NCBI RefSeq assembly: GCF_011603255.1 | Contig: NZ_JAANCM010000004.1 | Location: 1-64,000 of the forward strand | Length of the DNA stretch: 64,000 nt | From: Ferranicluibacter rubi | GTDB lineage: Bacteria; Pseudomonadota; Alphaproteobacteria; Rhizobiales; Rhizobiaceae | Direction: 5' to 3' | Shown here: one piece after another, positions 40,797 through 49,977 of the stretch | Position numbering within the stretch: the first letter of the stretch is position 1 | How the letters are laid out: each line of letters starts with the position of its first letter | Notes under the pieces: generated by a model | What the model saw: the letters and a program-made list of their open reading frames with translations, nothing else | Told to the model about the DNA's origin: nothing | Database searches by the model: none | Translations under genes and position numbers: made by a program

Positions 40797-43147
40797 TGCC
40801 GATGATCGTTCAAGAGAAGGATATGGCCGGCGCGCTGCAGCTCGCTGCGCGTTCTCCGCTGCAAGGCATTGACCCCGGATTTCTCGGACGCTTCGAATCC
40901 GACTATGCGGCCATGCGCGATTTCTCCAACTCCGACGCCATGTCGCGGCACACCAGCGACGTGCAGGGCGAGTTCATCCAGCAGCTCTACGAGAAGGGCG
41001 ACCTCGAAGCCCGGCAGTGGGTCGGCGGTGGCGGCGCAACGCTGATCCGCCAAGGCGACGAGAAGGCGCAACAGTGGTTCGAGCAGTGGAAGGGCCGGAA
41101 CCCTGCGGCGGATCTGGCTTTCCCGACGCCGGAGACCATGGAGTCCGAGGCGATCCGGCGCATGGGCGGCGCTCGGCAGGAATCCAACAGCCTGCAGGCG
41201 CGGTCCAACAGCATGCGATCCGGCGTCGGCGGGTTCCTCGGCACGGCAGCCGGCGCCATGACCGACCCCATCAACATTGCGGCGACTGCGCTCGGCGCGG
41301 TGTCTGGCGGCTTAGCCGGTGGCATCCTGCGCACCGCGATGATCGAGGGCGGCGTCAACCTCGCATCCGAGACGGCCATTCAGGCGCTCACGCTCGGCGA
41401 CAAGCAGAAGGCCGACCCGACGTTCGGCGCGTCCGATGCACTCTATGAGGTCGGCGCGGCTGGCGTCGGCGGCGCCGTGCTCGGTGGCGGTCTCAAGGGG
41501 CTGGCGGCGGCATGGAGCCGTGCGAAAACCGGGCAGTGGCCGTCGCATGTGCGCGACACCGGCGCGGTTCTGACGCGCGAGGCGACAATCCCCGCGTCTC
41601 GGTTCGAAAAGACGGTTGCCGGCGACAGCGCACACCGTGCGGCGGTGATGAAGGCGGCCGACGATATCCAGCGCGGACGTCCGGTCGAACTGCCGCCCGA
41701 AGCTTTCACGCAGGCCAACACCCGCCCGGGCCGCGTCTACGATGCGGACGGCAATAACATCGGCGTCCGCTATGAGGTGGTCGAGGCCGATGATCTGGTG
41801 ACCTCGCATCTAGACGATCTCGGCGTGAACCCGGAATTCCCTCCGGAGCTGCAGCCGCGGGACCGCAGTCGAGCGCTTTCGCAGGATCAGATTGCCGGCA
41901 TCGCCGCGAACCTTCAGCCGGAGCGTCTCGGCTTCTCGGCGCAGGCAGAGTCCGGCGCTCCGATCGTTGGCGCCGATGGTCTTGTCGAATCCGGCAACGG
42001 TCGCGTCATGGCTCTGCGCCGCGCCTATCAGCAGAACGACGTCCCGGCCTCGAACTATCGCAGCTTCCTGAAGGCACAGAACTTCGACGTCGACGCCATG
42101 CGCAACCCGGTGTTGATCGCCCGGCGCGTGACCGACCTTGACCCTGAGGCTCGCGTCGGCTTCGTCAACGCGGCAAACCGGTCCACGGCCATGCGTCTAG
42201 GCGCCTCCGAACAGGCTCTCGCGGACGCCCGGCTGCTCGACGCCGATCTTCTCGGCCGGCTGGATGGTGCTGACGTCAAGGCTTCCGGCAATCAGGCCTT
42301 CGCCCGCGGTTTCATGTCGAAGCTCCCGCGCGCTGAGCAGGGTTCGCTCATCGACAAGGATGGATTCCTGTCGCAGGAGGGCGAACGGCGGATCACGTCC
42401 GCGCTGATGGGTCGCGCCTATGGCGAGCCGGTGCTCCTCGGTCGAGCGCTCGAAGACACCGACAACAACATCAAGACGATTGCCGGCGCACTGGCCGACA
42501 GCTCGGCGCCGTGGTCGATGATGCGCGACGCCGTGGCGCGCGGCGAGATCCCGTCCGGCATGGACATCACCGATGATCTGCTGAACGCGGTCAAGATGGT
42601 CATGCGCGCGCGCGACGAGGGGCGTCCGGTCGGCGAGCTCGTGCATCAAGCGGAAATGTTCGGCGGCCCGGACGAGCTGGCGAAGATCGTGGCTCGGTCC
42701 CTGTTCAGCGACGCGGACATGAAGCGGCCGATCGGCCGGGCGAAGATGGCGGCTTTCCTGCGCGACTATGCGTCTGAGGCCATGAAGAACGACGCCGGCC
42801 CGCGGCTCTTCGGCGACGCCCTGGGCGCGTCCGACATCCTGAAGTCCTCGCTCGATCGCGTCGGCCGGCAGGATCTCATGCAGGTGGCAGAGGAACGCCT
42901 GTCATCGACAGCCATCGACAAGCTTGCAGAGGCGCCGGAAACGGTCGAGGCTTCGATCATGGACGGCCTGCGACTCGTTGCCGACAATGAGGAGCAGGTG
43001 GTTGCCGGCAAGGCCGAGCCTATCCGGATCGACATCGGCGACGGCCGGGGCGAGCGCACGCTCGACGAAATCTTGAACGAAGCCGATGAAGAGATCGCCG
43101 CCGCCGGTGAGATCGAGGCCTGCACCATCGGGAGCGCAGCGGAATGA
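40796..43147 (+). CDS. Large internal virion protein with DdrB-like ParB domain
   Basis: 783 aa. A Gly/Ala-rich hydrophobic region at about 140-240 (GGFLGTAAGAMTDPINIAATA) could insert into membranes. Residues about 335-410 match the DdrB-ParB superfamily pattern: LQPRDRSRALSQDQIAGIA, GAPIVGADGLVESGNGRVMAL. Such domains occur in phage polyvalent proteins injected with DNA. The C-terminus is acidic. Likely an ejection protein (T7 gp15/16 position) whose ParB-like domain may act on DNA or nucleotides in the new host; that role is inference. Confidence 0.75.
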   Translation: MPMIVQEKDMAGALQLAARSPLQGIDPGFLGRFESDYAAMRDFSNSDAMSRHTSDVQGEFIQQLYEKGDLEARQWVGGGGATLIRQGDEKAQQWFEQWKGRNPAADLAFPTPETMESEAIRRMGGARQESNSLQARSNSMRSGVGGFLGTAAGAMTDPINIAATALGAVSGGLAGGILRTAMIEGGVNLASETAIQALTLGDKQKADPTFGASDALYEVGAAGVGGAVLGGGLKGLAAAWSRAKTGQWPSHVRDTGAVLTREATIPASRFEKTVAGDSAHRAAVMKAADDIQRGRPVELPPEAFTQANTRPGRVYDADGNNIGVRYEVVEADDLVTSHLDDLGVNPEFPPELQPRDRSRALSQDQIAGIAANLQPERLGFSAQAESGAPIVGADGLVESGNGRVMALRRAYQQNDVPASNYRSFLKAQNFDVDAMRNPVLIARRVTDLDPEARVGFVNAANRSTAMRLGASEQALADARLLDADLLGRLDGADVKASGNQAFARGFMSKLPRAEQGSLIDKDGFLSQEGERRITSALMGRAYGEPVLLGRALEDTDNNIKTIAGALADSSAPWSMMRDAVARGEIPSGMDITDDLLNAVKMVMRARDEGRPVGELVHQAEMFGGPDELAKIVARSLFSDADMKRPIGRAKMAAFLRDYASEAMKNDAGPRLFGDALGASDILKSSLDRVGRQDLMQVAEERLSSTAIDKLAEAPETVEASIMDGLRLVADNEEQVVAGKAEPIRIDIGDGRGERTLDEILNEADEEIAAAGEIEACTIGSAAE

Positions 43148-45576
43148 GCATCGCCAACTGCCTGACGCGCCTTGTGCAGGCGCAACGCATCTCACAGAAG
43201 CAGGCCGACGACGCGCTCGCGCTGTACGAAGGCGCGCAGGGCCGGCTTTATCCTACCATGGGTCCGGTCTCGTCCGAGGCTGCCGGCGCGCTCGAAGCAG
43301 CCCGCATCATGAAAGAGACGGCCGAGCGCCGCAAGCTGATGGCGGCGAAGCAGGCGATCGCCTACACGACCGCGCTCAATCGCATGCAGCAGCACCCGAA
43401 CGGGCTGACGGTCGGCCTGCAGAGCATGCTCGTGCGCGACAACCTCGAAGGCGGCGAGGCCATGGGCAACGCCATCCATATCGACGGCCACAGCGAGAAC
43501 GTGACGAAGCGGCTGCTTGGCATGATGAACGGCGCGATGGAGCCCTATGCGTCGCGGTTCGCTGGTCTCAGCCAGGATACCGAATCCATCTGGAACATCG
43601 TGCGGGAGCTGTTCGGCAAAGACACCGGTGATCAGGCGGCCAAGGCTGCGGCGAAGGGGTGGACGGACACCACGGCCTATGCCGTCGAGCGGGTGAAGCG
43701 CGCCGGCAAGCCGCTGTCCGTGCTCGACGACTGGCGGCTGCCGCAGAGCTGGGACACAAGCCGCCTGCGCAAGTTCTCGCAGTCCGAGTTCACGAACGAC
43801 CTGATGACCGAGTTCGAGGCGGGCAACCTGCGCGTGATGGATGCCGAGGGACAGGGCGATGCTCCGCGCGCGGCGGTGGGGGGCATCATCGCGAACGCCT
43901 ACAACGACATCACTCTCGGCCGCGCGGGCGCCGGTGCGGCTGGCGGCTTCTCGAACCAGCTCCGTGTCTTCCGCTTCCAATCGCCGGACACCTATATCCG
44001 ACTGATGAAGAAGTACGGGGTCGGCGACGGCGGGCTTTACAACACGATGATGGGGCATTTCGGCGGCATGGGCCGGGAGATCGCCAGTGTCGAGATCCTG
44101 GGGCCGAACTATCAGGATAATTTCAAGCGCCTGCTCGACGTCGCAGCCAAGGACGACACCCTGCGCAACAACACGGTCGGCAAGCGGTTCGCCCGATCGA
44201 TCTCGCTCAACAGCCCGGCGGCGGTGCAGCGCACGTTCGACGCGGCTACCGGCAAGCTCGGCATGGCGCAGAACGAGCTCATCGCAGGCATCGGCGGCGG
44301 CATGCGCAACATCCAGACGGCGGCCCGGCTCGGCTCGGCCACCATCGCGGCTCTCCCCGGCGACAGCTTCACGGCCGCGCTCGCCGCCAACGTCAACGGC
44401 ATACCGGCCACCGCCGTGCTCGGCCGGCTCGTGAAGGATCTCACGACGAACCGGGAGGGCTCGGAAGCCATAGCCCGGCAGATCAACCTCACGGCCGCAT
44501 CTGTCATGGATCATGCTATCGGCTCGAAGCGGTTCGCCGACGAGGTGGTCGGACAGGGGCTCACCGGCAGGGTGGCCGACACCACGATGCGCATGACCGG
44601 CATCAACGTGTGGACCGAAGGTCTCAAGCGTGCATGGGGCATGGAGTTCAACGGCTTCATCGCCCGGCAGGCCGAAACCTCGTTCGACAAGCTCGACCCG
44701 GCATTCTCTGGATTCCTCAAGCGGTACGGTTTCACGCCGGAGCAATGGGACAAGCTGCGCGTTACACCGCCGATCGAGGCCGATGGCGCCAAGTTCTTCG
44801 ACGTGAACGGTGTCGAGGACCAGGCGCTCGCCGACCGGCTGATGTCGGCCATCTTGGATGAACGCCGGTTTGCCATCCTCGAACCGGACGCCCGCGTTCG
44901 TGGCGCCATGACAGCGGGGCTGCAGCGCGGTACCTTCATGGGTGAGATCGTCCGCTCGGCGACGCAGTTCAAGAGCTTCCCCATGACCTTCATGATGACG
45001 CACATCATGCGCACCGCCGTGCAGGATGGTGCATGGGGCAAGACGGCCGCCGGCCTGAAGCTGGTCACGCTGATGACTGTCGCCGGGGCGGTGACATCGC
45101 AGATGCAGTCCATCGTCGCCGGGCGAGATCCGCAGGATATGGCGACGCAAGAGTTCTGGACTCAGGCGTTCATCCGCGGAGGTGGCGGCGGCATGCTAGG
45201 TGATCTCGTATACAGCTCGACGACACGCGGCGGGGATGGCTTGACGGAATATGCCATGGGCCCGGGGCCGGGCGCGATCTTCTCCGGCGTCGGCGACTTC
45301 ATGCAGGCGGTATCCGGCAACAAGGAGATGACCGGCAAGATGCTGGCCCAGCACGTCAAGGCATGGACTCCCGGCTCGTCGCTCTGGTTCTCCAAGATTG
45401 CGACCGATCGCCTGCTGTTCGACAACGTGCAGGCCATGGTCGACCCGAACTATCGGCAGACGTTTTCGCGGTATGAGCGGCGGATGAAGAAGGAGTTCGG
45501 GCAATCGTTCTGGTGGGGCCCGGGCGACCCGCTGCCGACCCGCGCGCCTGACCTCGGGAACATCGCTGGCAAGTAG
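43144..45576 (+). CDS. Large internal virion protein
   Basis: 810 aa, helical with Gly-rich membrane-active segments (AGIGGGMRNIQTAARLG; GGGGGMLGDLVYSS) and a basic C-terminus (RRMKKEFGQSFWWGPGDPLPTRAPDLG). That end resembles the C-termini of large internal virion proteins in temperate podoviruses. No enzymatic motif seen. ATGA overlap with the previous gene. Expected to be ejected with DNA. Confidence 0.7.
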   Translation: MSIANCLTRLVQAQRISQKQADDALALYEGAQGRLYPTMGPVSSEAAGALEAARIMKETAERRKLMAAKQAIAYTTALNRMQQHPNGLTVGLQSMLVRDNLEGGEAMGNAIHIDGHSENVTKRLLGMMNGAMEPYASRFAGLSQDTESIWNIVRELFGKDTGDQAAKAAAKGWTDTTAYAVERVKRAGKPLSVLDDWRLPQSWDTSRLRKFSQSEFTNDLMTEFEAGNLRVMDAEGQGDAPRAAVGGIIANAYNDITLGRAGAGAAGGFSNQLRVFRFQSPDTYIRLMKKYGVGDGGLYNTMMGHFGGMGREIASVEILGPNYQDNFKRLLDVAAKDDTLRNNTVGKRFARSISLNSPAAVQRTFDAATGKLGMAQNELIAGIGGGMRNIQTAARLGSATIAALPGDSFTAALAANVNGIPATAVLGRLVKDLTTNREGSEAIARQINLTAASVMDHAIGSKRFADEVVGQGLTGRVADTTMRMTGINVWTEGLKRAWGMEFNGFIARQAETSFDKLDPAFSGFLKRYGFTPEQWDKLRVTPPIEADGAKFFDVNGVEDQALADRLMSAILDERRFAILEPDARVRGAMTAGLQRGTFMGEIVRSATQFKSFPMTFMMTHIMRTAVQDGAWGKTAAGLKLVTLMTVAGAVTSQMQSIVAGRDPQDMATQEFWTQAFIRGGGGGMLGDLVYSSTTRGGDGLTEYAMGPGPGAIFSGVGDFMQAVSGNKEMTGKMLAQHVKAWTPGSSLWFSKIATDRLLFDNVQAMVDPNYRQTFSRYERRMKKEFGQSFWWGPGDPLPTRAPDLGNIAGK

Positions 45577-45613
45577 CCTGTGCTTTGCGAGCGGTGCTCC
45601 GCTTGGGCATCGT
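45577..45613 (+). promoter_or_regulatory. Late-promoter motif 5
   Basis: CCTGTGCTTTGC at 45577-45588 directly after the virion-protein stop, and CATCGT at 45608-45613. The fibre-adaptor ATG (45621) is 7 bp after the hexamer, the same leaderless geometry as motif 4. Confidence 0.7.
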
Positions 45614-45620
45614 CACGCAC

Positions 45621-46418
45621 ATGTCCACGATTGAACCCGACAATCGCATCTCGACTTATGCGCCGACGTCACCGACGACGACGTTCTCGATCGGATTCGA
45701 TCTCTACAATATTCAGGATGTGGCGGTCTATCACAACGGCGCTCGCAGGTACGACTTCGGCGTTCTCGCCGACTTCATCGCCGGCAAATCGACCAACGGC
45801 CGCGTCGTCTTTTCCTCCGGGATCACCGGCGCCGTGTCCGTCCTCGGCTATCGCCTTCCTCGGCGTCAATCGCGCTTTCAGGACGGCGCTCCCCTCCCGA
45901 CTCGCGATCAGAACCTTGCCCTCGATGTGCTCACCGCGCAGATGCAAGAGATGCATCGTGACATTGAGCGGGCGCTGCTCAACAGCCTTGAAGGCTCGCA
46001 GCTCAGCATCGAGGAACTGATCGATACGGTGGAGATCGTTGCCACCCTTCGGTCAGCAGCGTTCCGTGATGCCAACACCTTTGCAACCTCCGCCCAGGGC
46101 GCGCGCGCTGATACCGCTTTGCAGCCCGGCGCCTCTCTCGCCCCGGTCAAGCCCCAGAGCTTCAGCCTCGCGGTTGGCGAAGACACCGTGACCATTGCCG
46201 GTGGCTATGGTGAGGGCGGGATTTTTGAGGTCATCCTGAATGGTTCGGTAATGGAAGAAGGCTCGGATTGGACCGCCACAGACGGCGTGCACGTGTCCCT
46301 CACCAGTCCCATCACTGCATTTGACGCGATGTCGACCACGAACACCGCGCGTCTTCTTGTGCGTGTCGCCCAGGTCTACGGCACGGCTTCAGACATTTTC
46401 GACGGAGGAACTGTGTGA
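45621..46418 (+). CDS. Tail fibre N-terminal / particle-binding protein (T7 gp17 N-term type)
   Basis: 265 aa from ATG 45621, where no Shine-Dalgarno is visible. FSIGFDLYNIQDVAVYHNGARR and FSSGITGAVSVLGYRLPRRQS match the virion-binding N-terminal domain of T7-like fibres and tailspikes. A helix and a small beta domain follow, ending FDGGTV. It lacks a receptor-binding tip, so it probably serves as the adaptor for the fibre encoded next. Confidence 0.8.
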   Translation: MSTIEPDNRISTYAPTSPTTTFSIGFDLYNIQDVAVYHNGARRYDFGVLADFIAGKSTNGRVVFSSGITGAVSVLGYRLPRRQSRFQDGAPLPTRDQNLALDVLTAQMQEMHRDIERALLNSLEGSQLSIEELIDTVEIVATLRSAAFRDANTFATSAQGARADTALQPGASLAPVKPQSFSLAVGEDTVTIAGGYGEGGIFEVILNGSVMEEGSDWTATDGVHVSLTSPITAFDAMSTTNTARLLVRVAQVYGTASDIFDGGTV

Positions 46419-48466
46419 TGGTGACTCCGTCTCGGAAAACATCGTCTGCCGGATCGCTGCGTGATGAGCTCGCGACCGAGCGTGCCAAACTTTCAGGCAT
46501 TGCCGCGCAGGCCACGAAGAACGCGACCGACGCGCAGCTCCGCGACCGGTCGACGCATACGGGTACCCAGCCGGCCGACACCATTACGGACGGCACGACG
46601 AATAAGGCCTATACCGCGACGGAACGGGCAAAGCTTGCCGGCATCGCAACCGGCGCGACCGCAAACGATACCGACGCGAACCTGAAGAACCGCGCCAATC
46701 ACACCGGCACCCAGCCGGCTGATACCATCGTTGATGGGACCGTGAACAAGGTTTACACGGCAACCGAGAAGACCAAGCTCGGCGCGCTTCCCGACAATGC
46801 GACGCTGCAAACGTCGATCGGCAACCGGATCGCGGCCACTGAGAAGGGCGCCATCAATGGCGTTGCGACGCTTGGTGGGGACGGCAAGGTTCCGGCGATC
46901 CAGCTTCCGTCCTACGTTGACGACGTTCTGGAATATGCGAACTTCGCAGCATTCCCGGCAACCGGCGAGAGCGGCAAGATCTACGTCGCGCAGGACACGA
47001 ACAAGACCTATCGCTGGTCGGGCTCGGCCTATCCGGAGATCAGCGCATCGCCGGGCTCGACGGATGCCGTCACGGAAGGCGCGTCGAACCTGTACTTCAC
47101 GGCGCAGCGGGTTCGCGACACTTTGCTTGCCGGCGTTTCGTTCGCGACCAATGCAGTCATCGCAGCCAGCGACAGTTTTATCGTCATGGCCGGGAAGCTT
47201 CAGGCGCAGATCTCGAACCGGCTTCAGTTCGACGCTGTCCAGACGCTGACCACAGGGCAGAAGACGCAGGGTCAGACGAACCTCGGCGTTGACCCGACGA
47301 CGCTTGATGCTCGCTATAACCGGCTGTCTCAGGTCATCGCGGATAGCCAGCTGCCTGCTCGCCTGAAAGCCGGGCTTGCAGGAATTGTCGCAGACTGCAA
47401 CCTTTTCCGTGAGACAGGGTGGGCGTTTGCGACCAACACTGCGTTGAACCTGCCGAACGCAAACACGCATGCATGGCTGCGGTATCAAGGCGACGGTGGA
47501 AATGGATACCAGTGGGCGAAAGAAGTATTCACTGAGCGTAGTTACCGGCGTAGGTGGTTTGGTGACACATGGGGTGCTTGGGAGCGTGTGTACGAGGGCG
47601 AGACCGAGCTTGATGCCCGCTACAAGACAAACCTTGAAGTACAGGGTTTCGTTGGTGCACGGCAAGGCGCACCCGGCGTAAACGGATATGCAAGCCTCGT
47701 TGCTGGCGGACCTGACAATACTGGCTTTCTTGAGTTTAACCAGAAGAATGGCAGTCGCACAGGCTACATCGGGTACGCTAACGCAGCCTTCAAGCGCATG
47801 GGGTTCACCGCCGAAAATGGCTACGAGTGGGAGTTTACTGGCTCCGTCTACCATAACCAGCGGCCCTACTATAACGGTCAGCCTCTCGCCACACTTGCAG
47901 AAGCAACGGCGGGTGACGGGGGTATTGCAGGGGTCTCGTCGTGGGGTGGCCGCACAGGCACCGTGACGCCTCAGAGTGGGGACTATACGTCCGCCCAGAT
48001 TAGCCACTCTGGCAGCACCCTTGCAGATGCTCTTGCGGCATTGAACGGGAACAAACAACAGGCTCTCTCGCAGCTTCAGAATATTGAGCTTGGTGTAGGG
48101 CTATCCGGTGACAGAGACTCTTTCATCGACTTCCACAGCTACGGTGCCCCAAACGCTGCGGACTTCGCGGCCCGTATCGACCGCGAGCCGGGGGTCAACG
48201 GGAATTTCACCTTCGCCCAGACCGGCACAGGCAGCATCTCGTTCCTTGGTGGCAACGGCATGTTCTACAACGGCGTGGCTATCGCGACCGTCAACTACGT
48301 CACCAGTGCCATCAATGCCGTTATCGCAGCCGCCCCCGGCGCGCTCGACACGCTCGACGAACTCGCCGCCGCTCTTGGCGATGATCCCAATTTCCGCACC
48401 ACGATCCTGAACGCCATCGCGGCGAAGGAAGCGGCATTCGACACTCTTGACGGAGGGACCGTGTAA
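46418..48466 (+). CDS. Tail fibre (pyocin-knob type)
   Basis: 682 aa from ATG 46418 (TGATG, GGAGG upstream). The N-terminal half has two imperfect repeats around HTGTQPADTI with TATERAKLAGI. A knob-like domain (GWAFATNTALNLPNANTHAWLRY to WERVYEGETELDARY) lies at about 345-410, then GGVSSWGGRTGTVTP-type collar sequence, and TLDELAAALGDDPNF near the end (DTLDGGTV). Bases about 47,440-48,080 use visibly more A/T-rich codons than the flanks, suggesting a horizontally exchanged receptor-binding segment. Confidence 0.82.
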   Translation: MVTPSRKTSSAGSLRDELATERAKLSGIAAQATKNATDAQLRDRSTHTGTQPADTITDGTTNKAYTATERAKLAGIATGATANDTDANLKNRANHTGTQPADTIVDGTVNKVYTATEKTKLGALPDNATLQTSIGNRIAATEKGAINGVATLGGDGKVPAIQLPSYVDDVLEYANFAAFPATGESGKIYVAQDTNKTYRWSGSAYPEISASPGSTDAVTEGASNLYFTAQRVRDTLLAGVSFATNAVIAASDSFIVMAGKLQAQISNRLQFDAVQTLTTGQKTQGQTNLGVDPTTLDARYNRLSQVIADSQLPARLKAGLAGIVADCNLFRETGWAFATNTALNLPNANTHAWLRYQGDGGNGYQWAKEVFTERSYRRRWFGDTWGAWERVYEGETELDARYKTNLEVQGFVGARQGAPGVNGYASLVAGGPDNTGFLEFNQKNGSRTGYIGYANAAFKRMGFTAENGYEWEFTGSVYHNQRPYYNGQPLATLAEATAGDGGIAGVSSWGGRTGTVTPQSGDYTSAQISHSGSTLADALAALNGNKQQALSQLQNIELGVGLSGDRDSFIDFHSYGAPNAADFAARIDREPGVNGNFTFAQTGTGSISFLGGNGMFYNGVAIATVNYVTSAINAVIAAAPGALDTLDELAAALGDDPNFRTTILNAIAAKEAAFDTLDGGTV

Positions 48467-49449
48467 TGGTCACCAAACCATCGCGATATCAGACGCGGCG
48501 CACCAACACTCCCGGCAAGGTGTTCTCGGCGAGCGAACTGCTTGATTACGAGCTCGGCTTGAACGTGCCCGATCGCAAGCTGTTCTCGAAGGATCTGAAC
48601 GGGAACGTGTTTCAGGTCGCCGGCGCAGCGGGACGAAACCCCGGAGATTATGTCAAATACGAAGATCTTGGTGACGGGCTTCAGGCGCTCGGCATCAAGA
48701 CCGGCGGTCGCCTCTGGGTGAAGCACGATACTGACACCACAGGCGACTTCACTACGTTCTGGGTGACGCGAAACCCGCCTGCCGGTGGCACTTATGCTCA
48801 GGTGAATAGCGCCATTCGCGCGCAGACGAAAGTTGACTTCAAAACGGATGCCTTCGAATGGGGCATCACCAGTACCCTTGAAGTGAATGCCGCAGGCGGC
48901 GGCGAGCATTGCGCCGGCTATTTCCGCGCTCAGAAAAACGCCGATGGCACAGCCTGGGCGATCTGCCTTGAAAACCGCGACTTCGTGCCCCAGCCCCAGA
49001 GCGGTACGGTGGCTGCTGAGATCGGTCTTTTCGTCAAAGGCAAGGACGATCTTGGCCGACGCATCGGCATCCACCTTTCCCTGAATTCGGCCGATAACGC
49101 CGATGGGGAAAACGTAGTCGGTTCCGCGCTCGTCATCGGCGGGCCATCTGCAAAGGTGCAGGTTACTCGGATGATCCGGCTTCAGGGCGCCGGGTTCGTC
49201 GGCATCGACTTCACCGAGATGGACACGAACTATTCCAATATCGGCATCAACATGAAGACGGAGCAGGTCATCCAGTGGAAGGATAGCTTGGACGGAACAA
49301 CCCGCGGCGGACTTCGGTGGACCTCTGCGCTCGGTGGGAACTGGCAGTGGAGTGGCATCGCGACTACCCCGTCTGCTGGTGCCATCGTTGAATACGAAAC
49401 TGTCATCATCAACGGCAACTTGCGCAAACGCGCGCTCTACGCGGTGTGA
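48466..49449 (+). CDS. Second fibre / tip protein
   Basis: 327 aa. The N-terminus has the collar pattern FSASELLDYELGLNVPDRKLFSKDLNGNVFQVA found at the base of many phage fibres and tropism determinants; the rest is beta-rich. TAATG overlap with the fibre upstream. Likely attached to, or a cap on, the main fibre. No chaperone domain recognised. Confidence 0.7.
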   Translation: MVTKPSRYQTRRTNTPGKVFSASELLDYELGLNVPDRKLFSKDLNGNVFQVAGAAGRNPGDYVKYEDLGDGLQALGIKTGGRLWVKHDTDTTGDFTTFWVTRNPPAGGTYAQVNSAIRAQTKVDFKTDAFEWGITSTLEVNAAGGGEHCAGYFRAQKNADGTAWAICLENRDFVPQPQSGTVAAEIGLFVKGKDDLGRRIGIHLSLNSADNADGENVVGSALVIGGPSAKVQVTRMIRLQGAGFVGIDFTEMDTNYSNIGINMKTEQVIQWKDSLDGTTRGGLRWTSALGGNWQWSGIATTPSAGAIVEYETVIINGNLRKRALYAV

Positions 49450-49451
49450 AA

Positions 49452-49625
49452 ATGAACGAAGAATTTGAGAAGAAAGCTCAGGAAACCTTGCAACGAAAGA
49501 TCGGCAAGCTGTTCATGGACCTGTCATTGGTTGAAACCCAGGCGGCATTTCTGAACAGCCAGTTGGAACTGGCAACCAGCGCTGAGCCGAAGCGATCCAA
49601 GGCGAAAACGCAGAGAACGCCTTAA
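49452..49625 (+). CDS. Small coiled-coil protein after the fibres
   Basis: 57 aa (MNEEFEKKAQETLQRKIG, then a Leu/Glu-rich helix, basic end), starting 2 bp after the fibre stop. Could be a fibre assembly factor; that is only a guess from position. Confidence 0.55.
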   Translation: MNEEFEKKAQETLQRKIGKLFMDLSLVETQAAFLNSQLELATSAEPKRSKAKTQRTP

Positions 49626-49628
49626 TCC

Positions 49629-49844
49629 TCAGTGCTGCTGAGGTGTCTCCTCATCCTGCAAGATCTCGATAATCCCTGGAAGCGCCGGGTCAAGAGCGAG
49701 TGAGCCAGTCGGGTCGGTCATGATCGCTGTTATGGCTGTCATGGGTTGCTGGCTCTGCTTGATCGGAAGGCCATCAGCTTTGATATAGCTATGCGGTAAG
49801 GCCCATGCGCGGTGACCGCTCTTGTTCTTCATTAGGATCGGCAT
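49629..49844 (-). CDS. Hypothetical small minus-strand protein
   Basis: 71 aa (MPILMKNKSGHRAWALPHSY to an acidic C-terminus), converging with the preceding plus-strand gene. No family recognised. A 6-bp hairpin at 49627-49643 overlaps its end. Confidence 0.45.
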   Translation of the reverse strand: MPILMKNKSGHRAWALPHSYIKADGLPIKQSQQPMTAITAIMTDPTGSLALDPALPGIIEILQDEETPQQH

Positions 49845-49977
49845 TTGCTTTGTTCCGTTGCTGGTGGGCTTCGTAGCATGCTAAGCCCGACAGCTCAATG
49901 AACCGGCCTTGCACGCCAGAGCCTTGATCTCATGCAATCGCTGTGCTTGTGGTGTCGTTCTGCAAAAGGACGATCAA

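Noticed and set aside
43192-45150. A 652-codon minus-strand frame
   Set aside because: Lies wholly opposite a virion protein gene, low-complexity Arg/His-rich, no ribosome-binding site or family.
46520-46740. Short repeats suggesting a CRISPR-like array
   Set aside because: They are in-frame protein repeats (HTGTQPADTI) of the fibre, imperfect, with no spacers.
46493-48058. A 521-codon minus-strand frame
   Set aside because: Antisense to the tail fibre gene; no domain and no place in a minus-strand operon.
45621-49449. Diversity-generating retroelement, as in BPP-1
   Set aside because: Capsid genes recall BPP-1, but no reverse transcriptase frame or template/variable repeat pair was found near the fibres.
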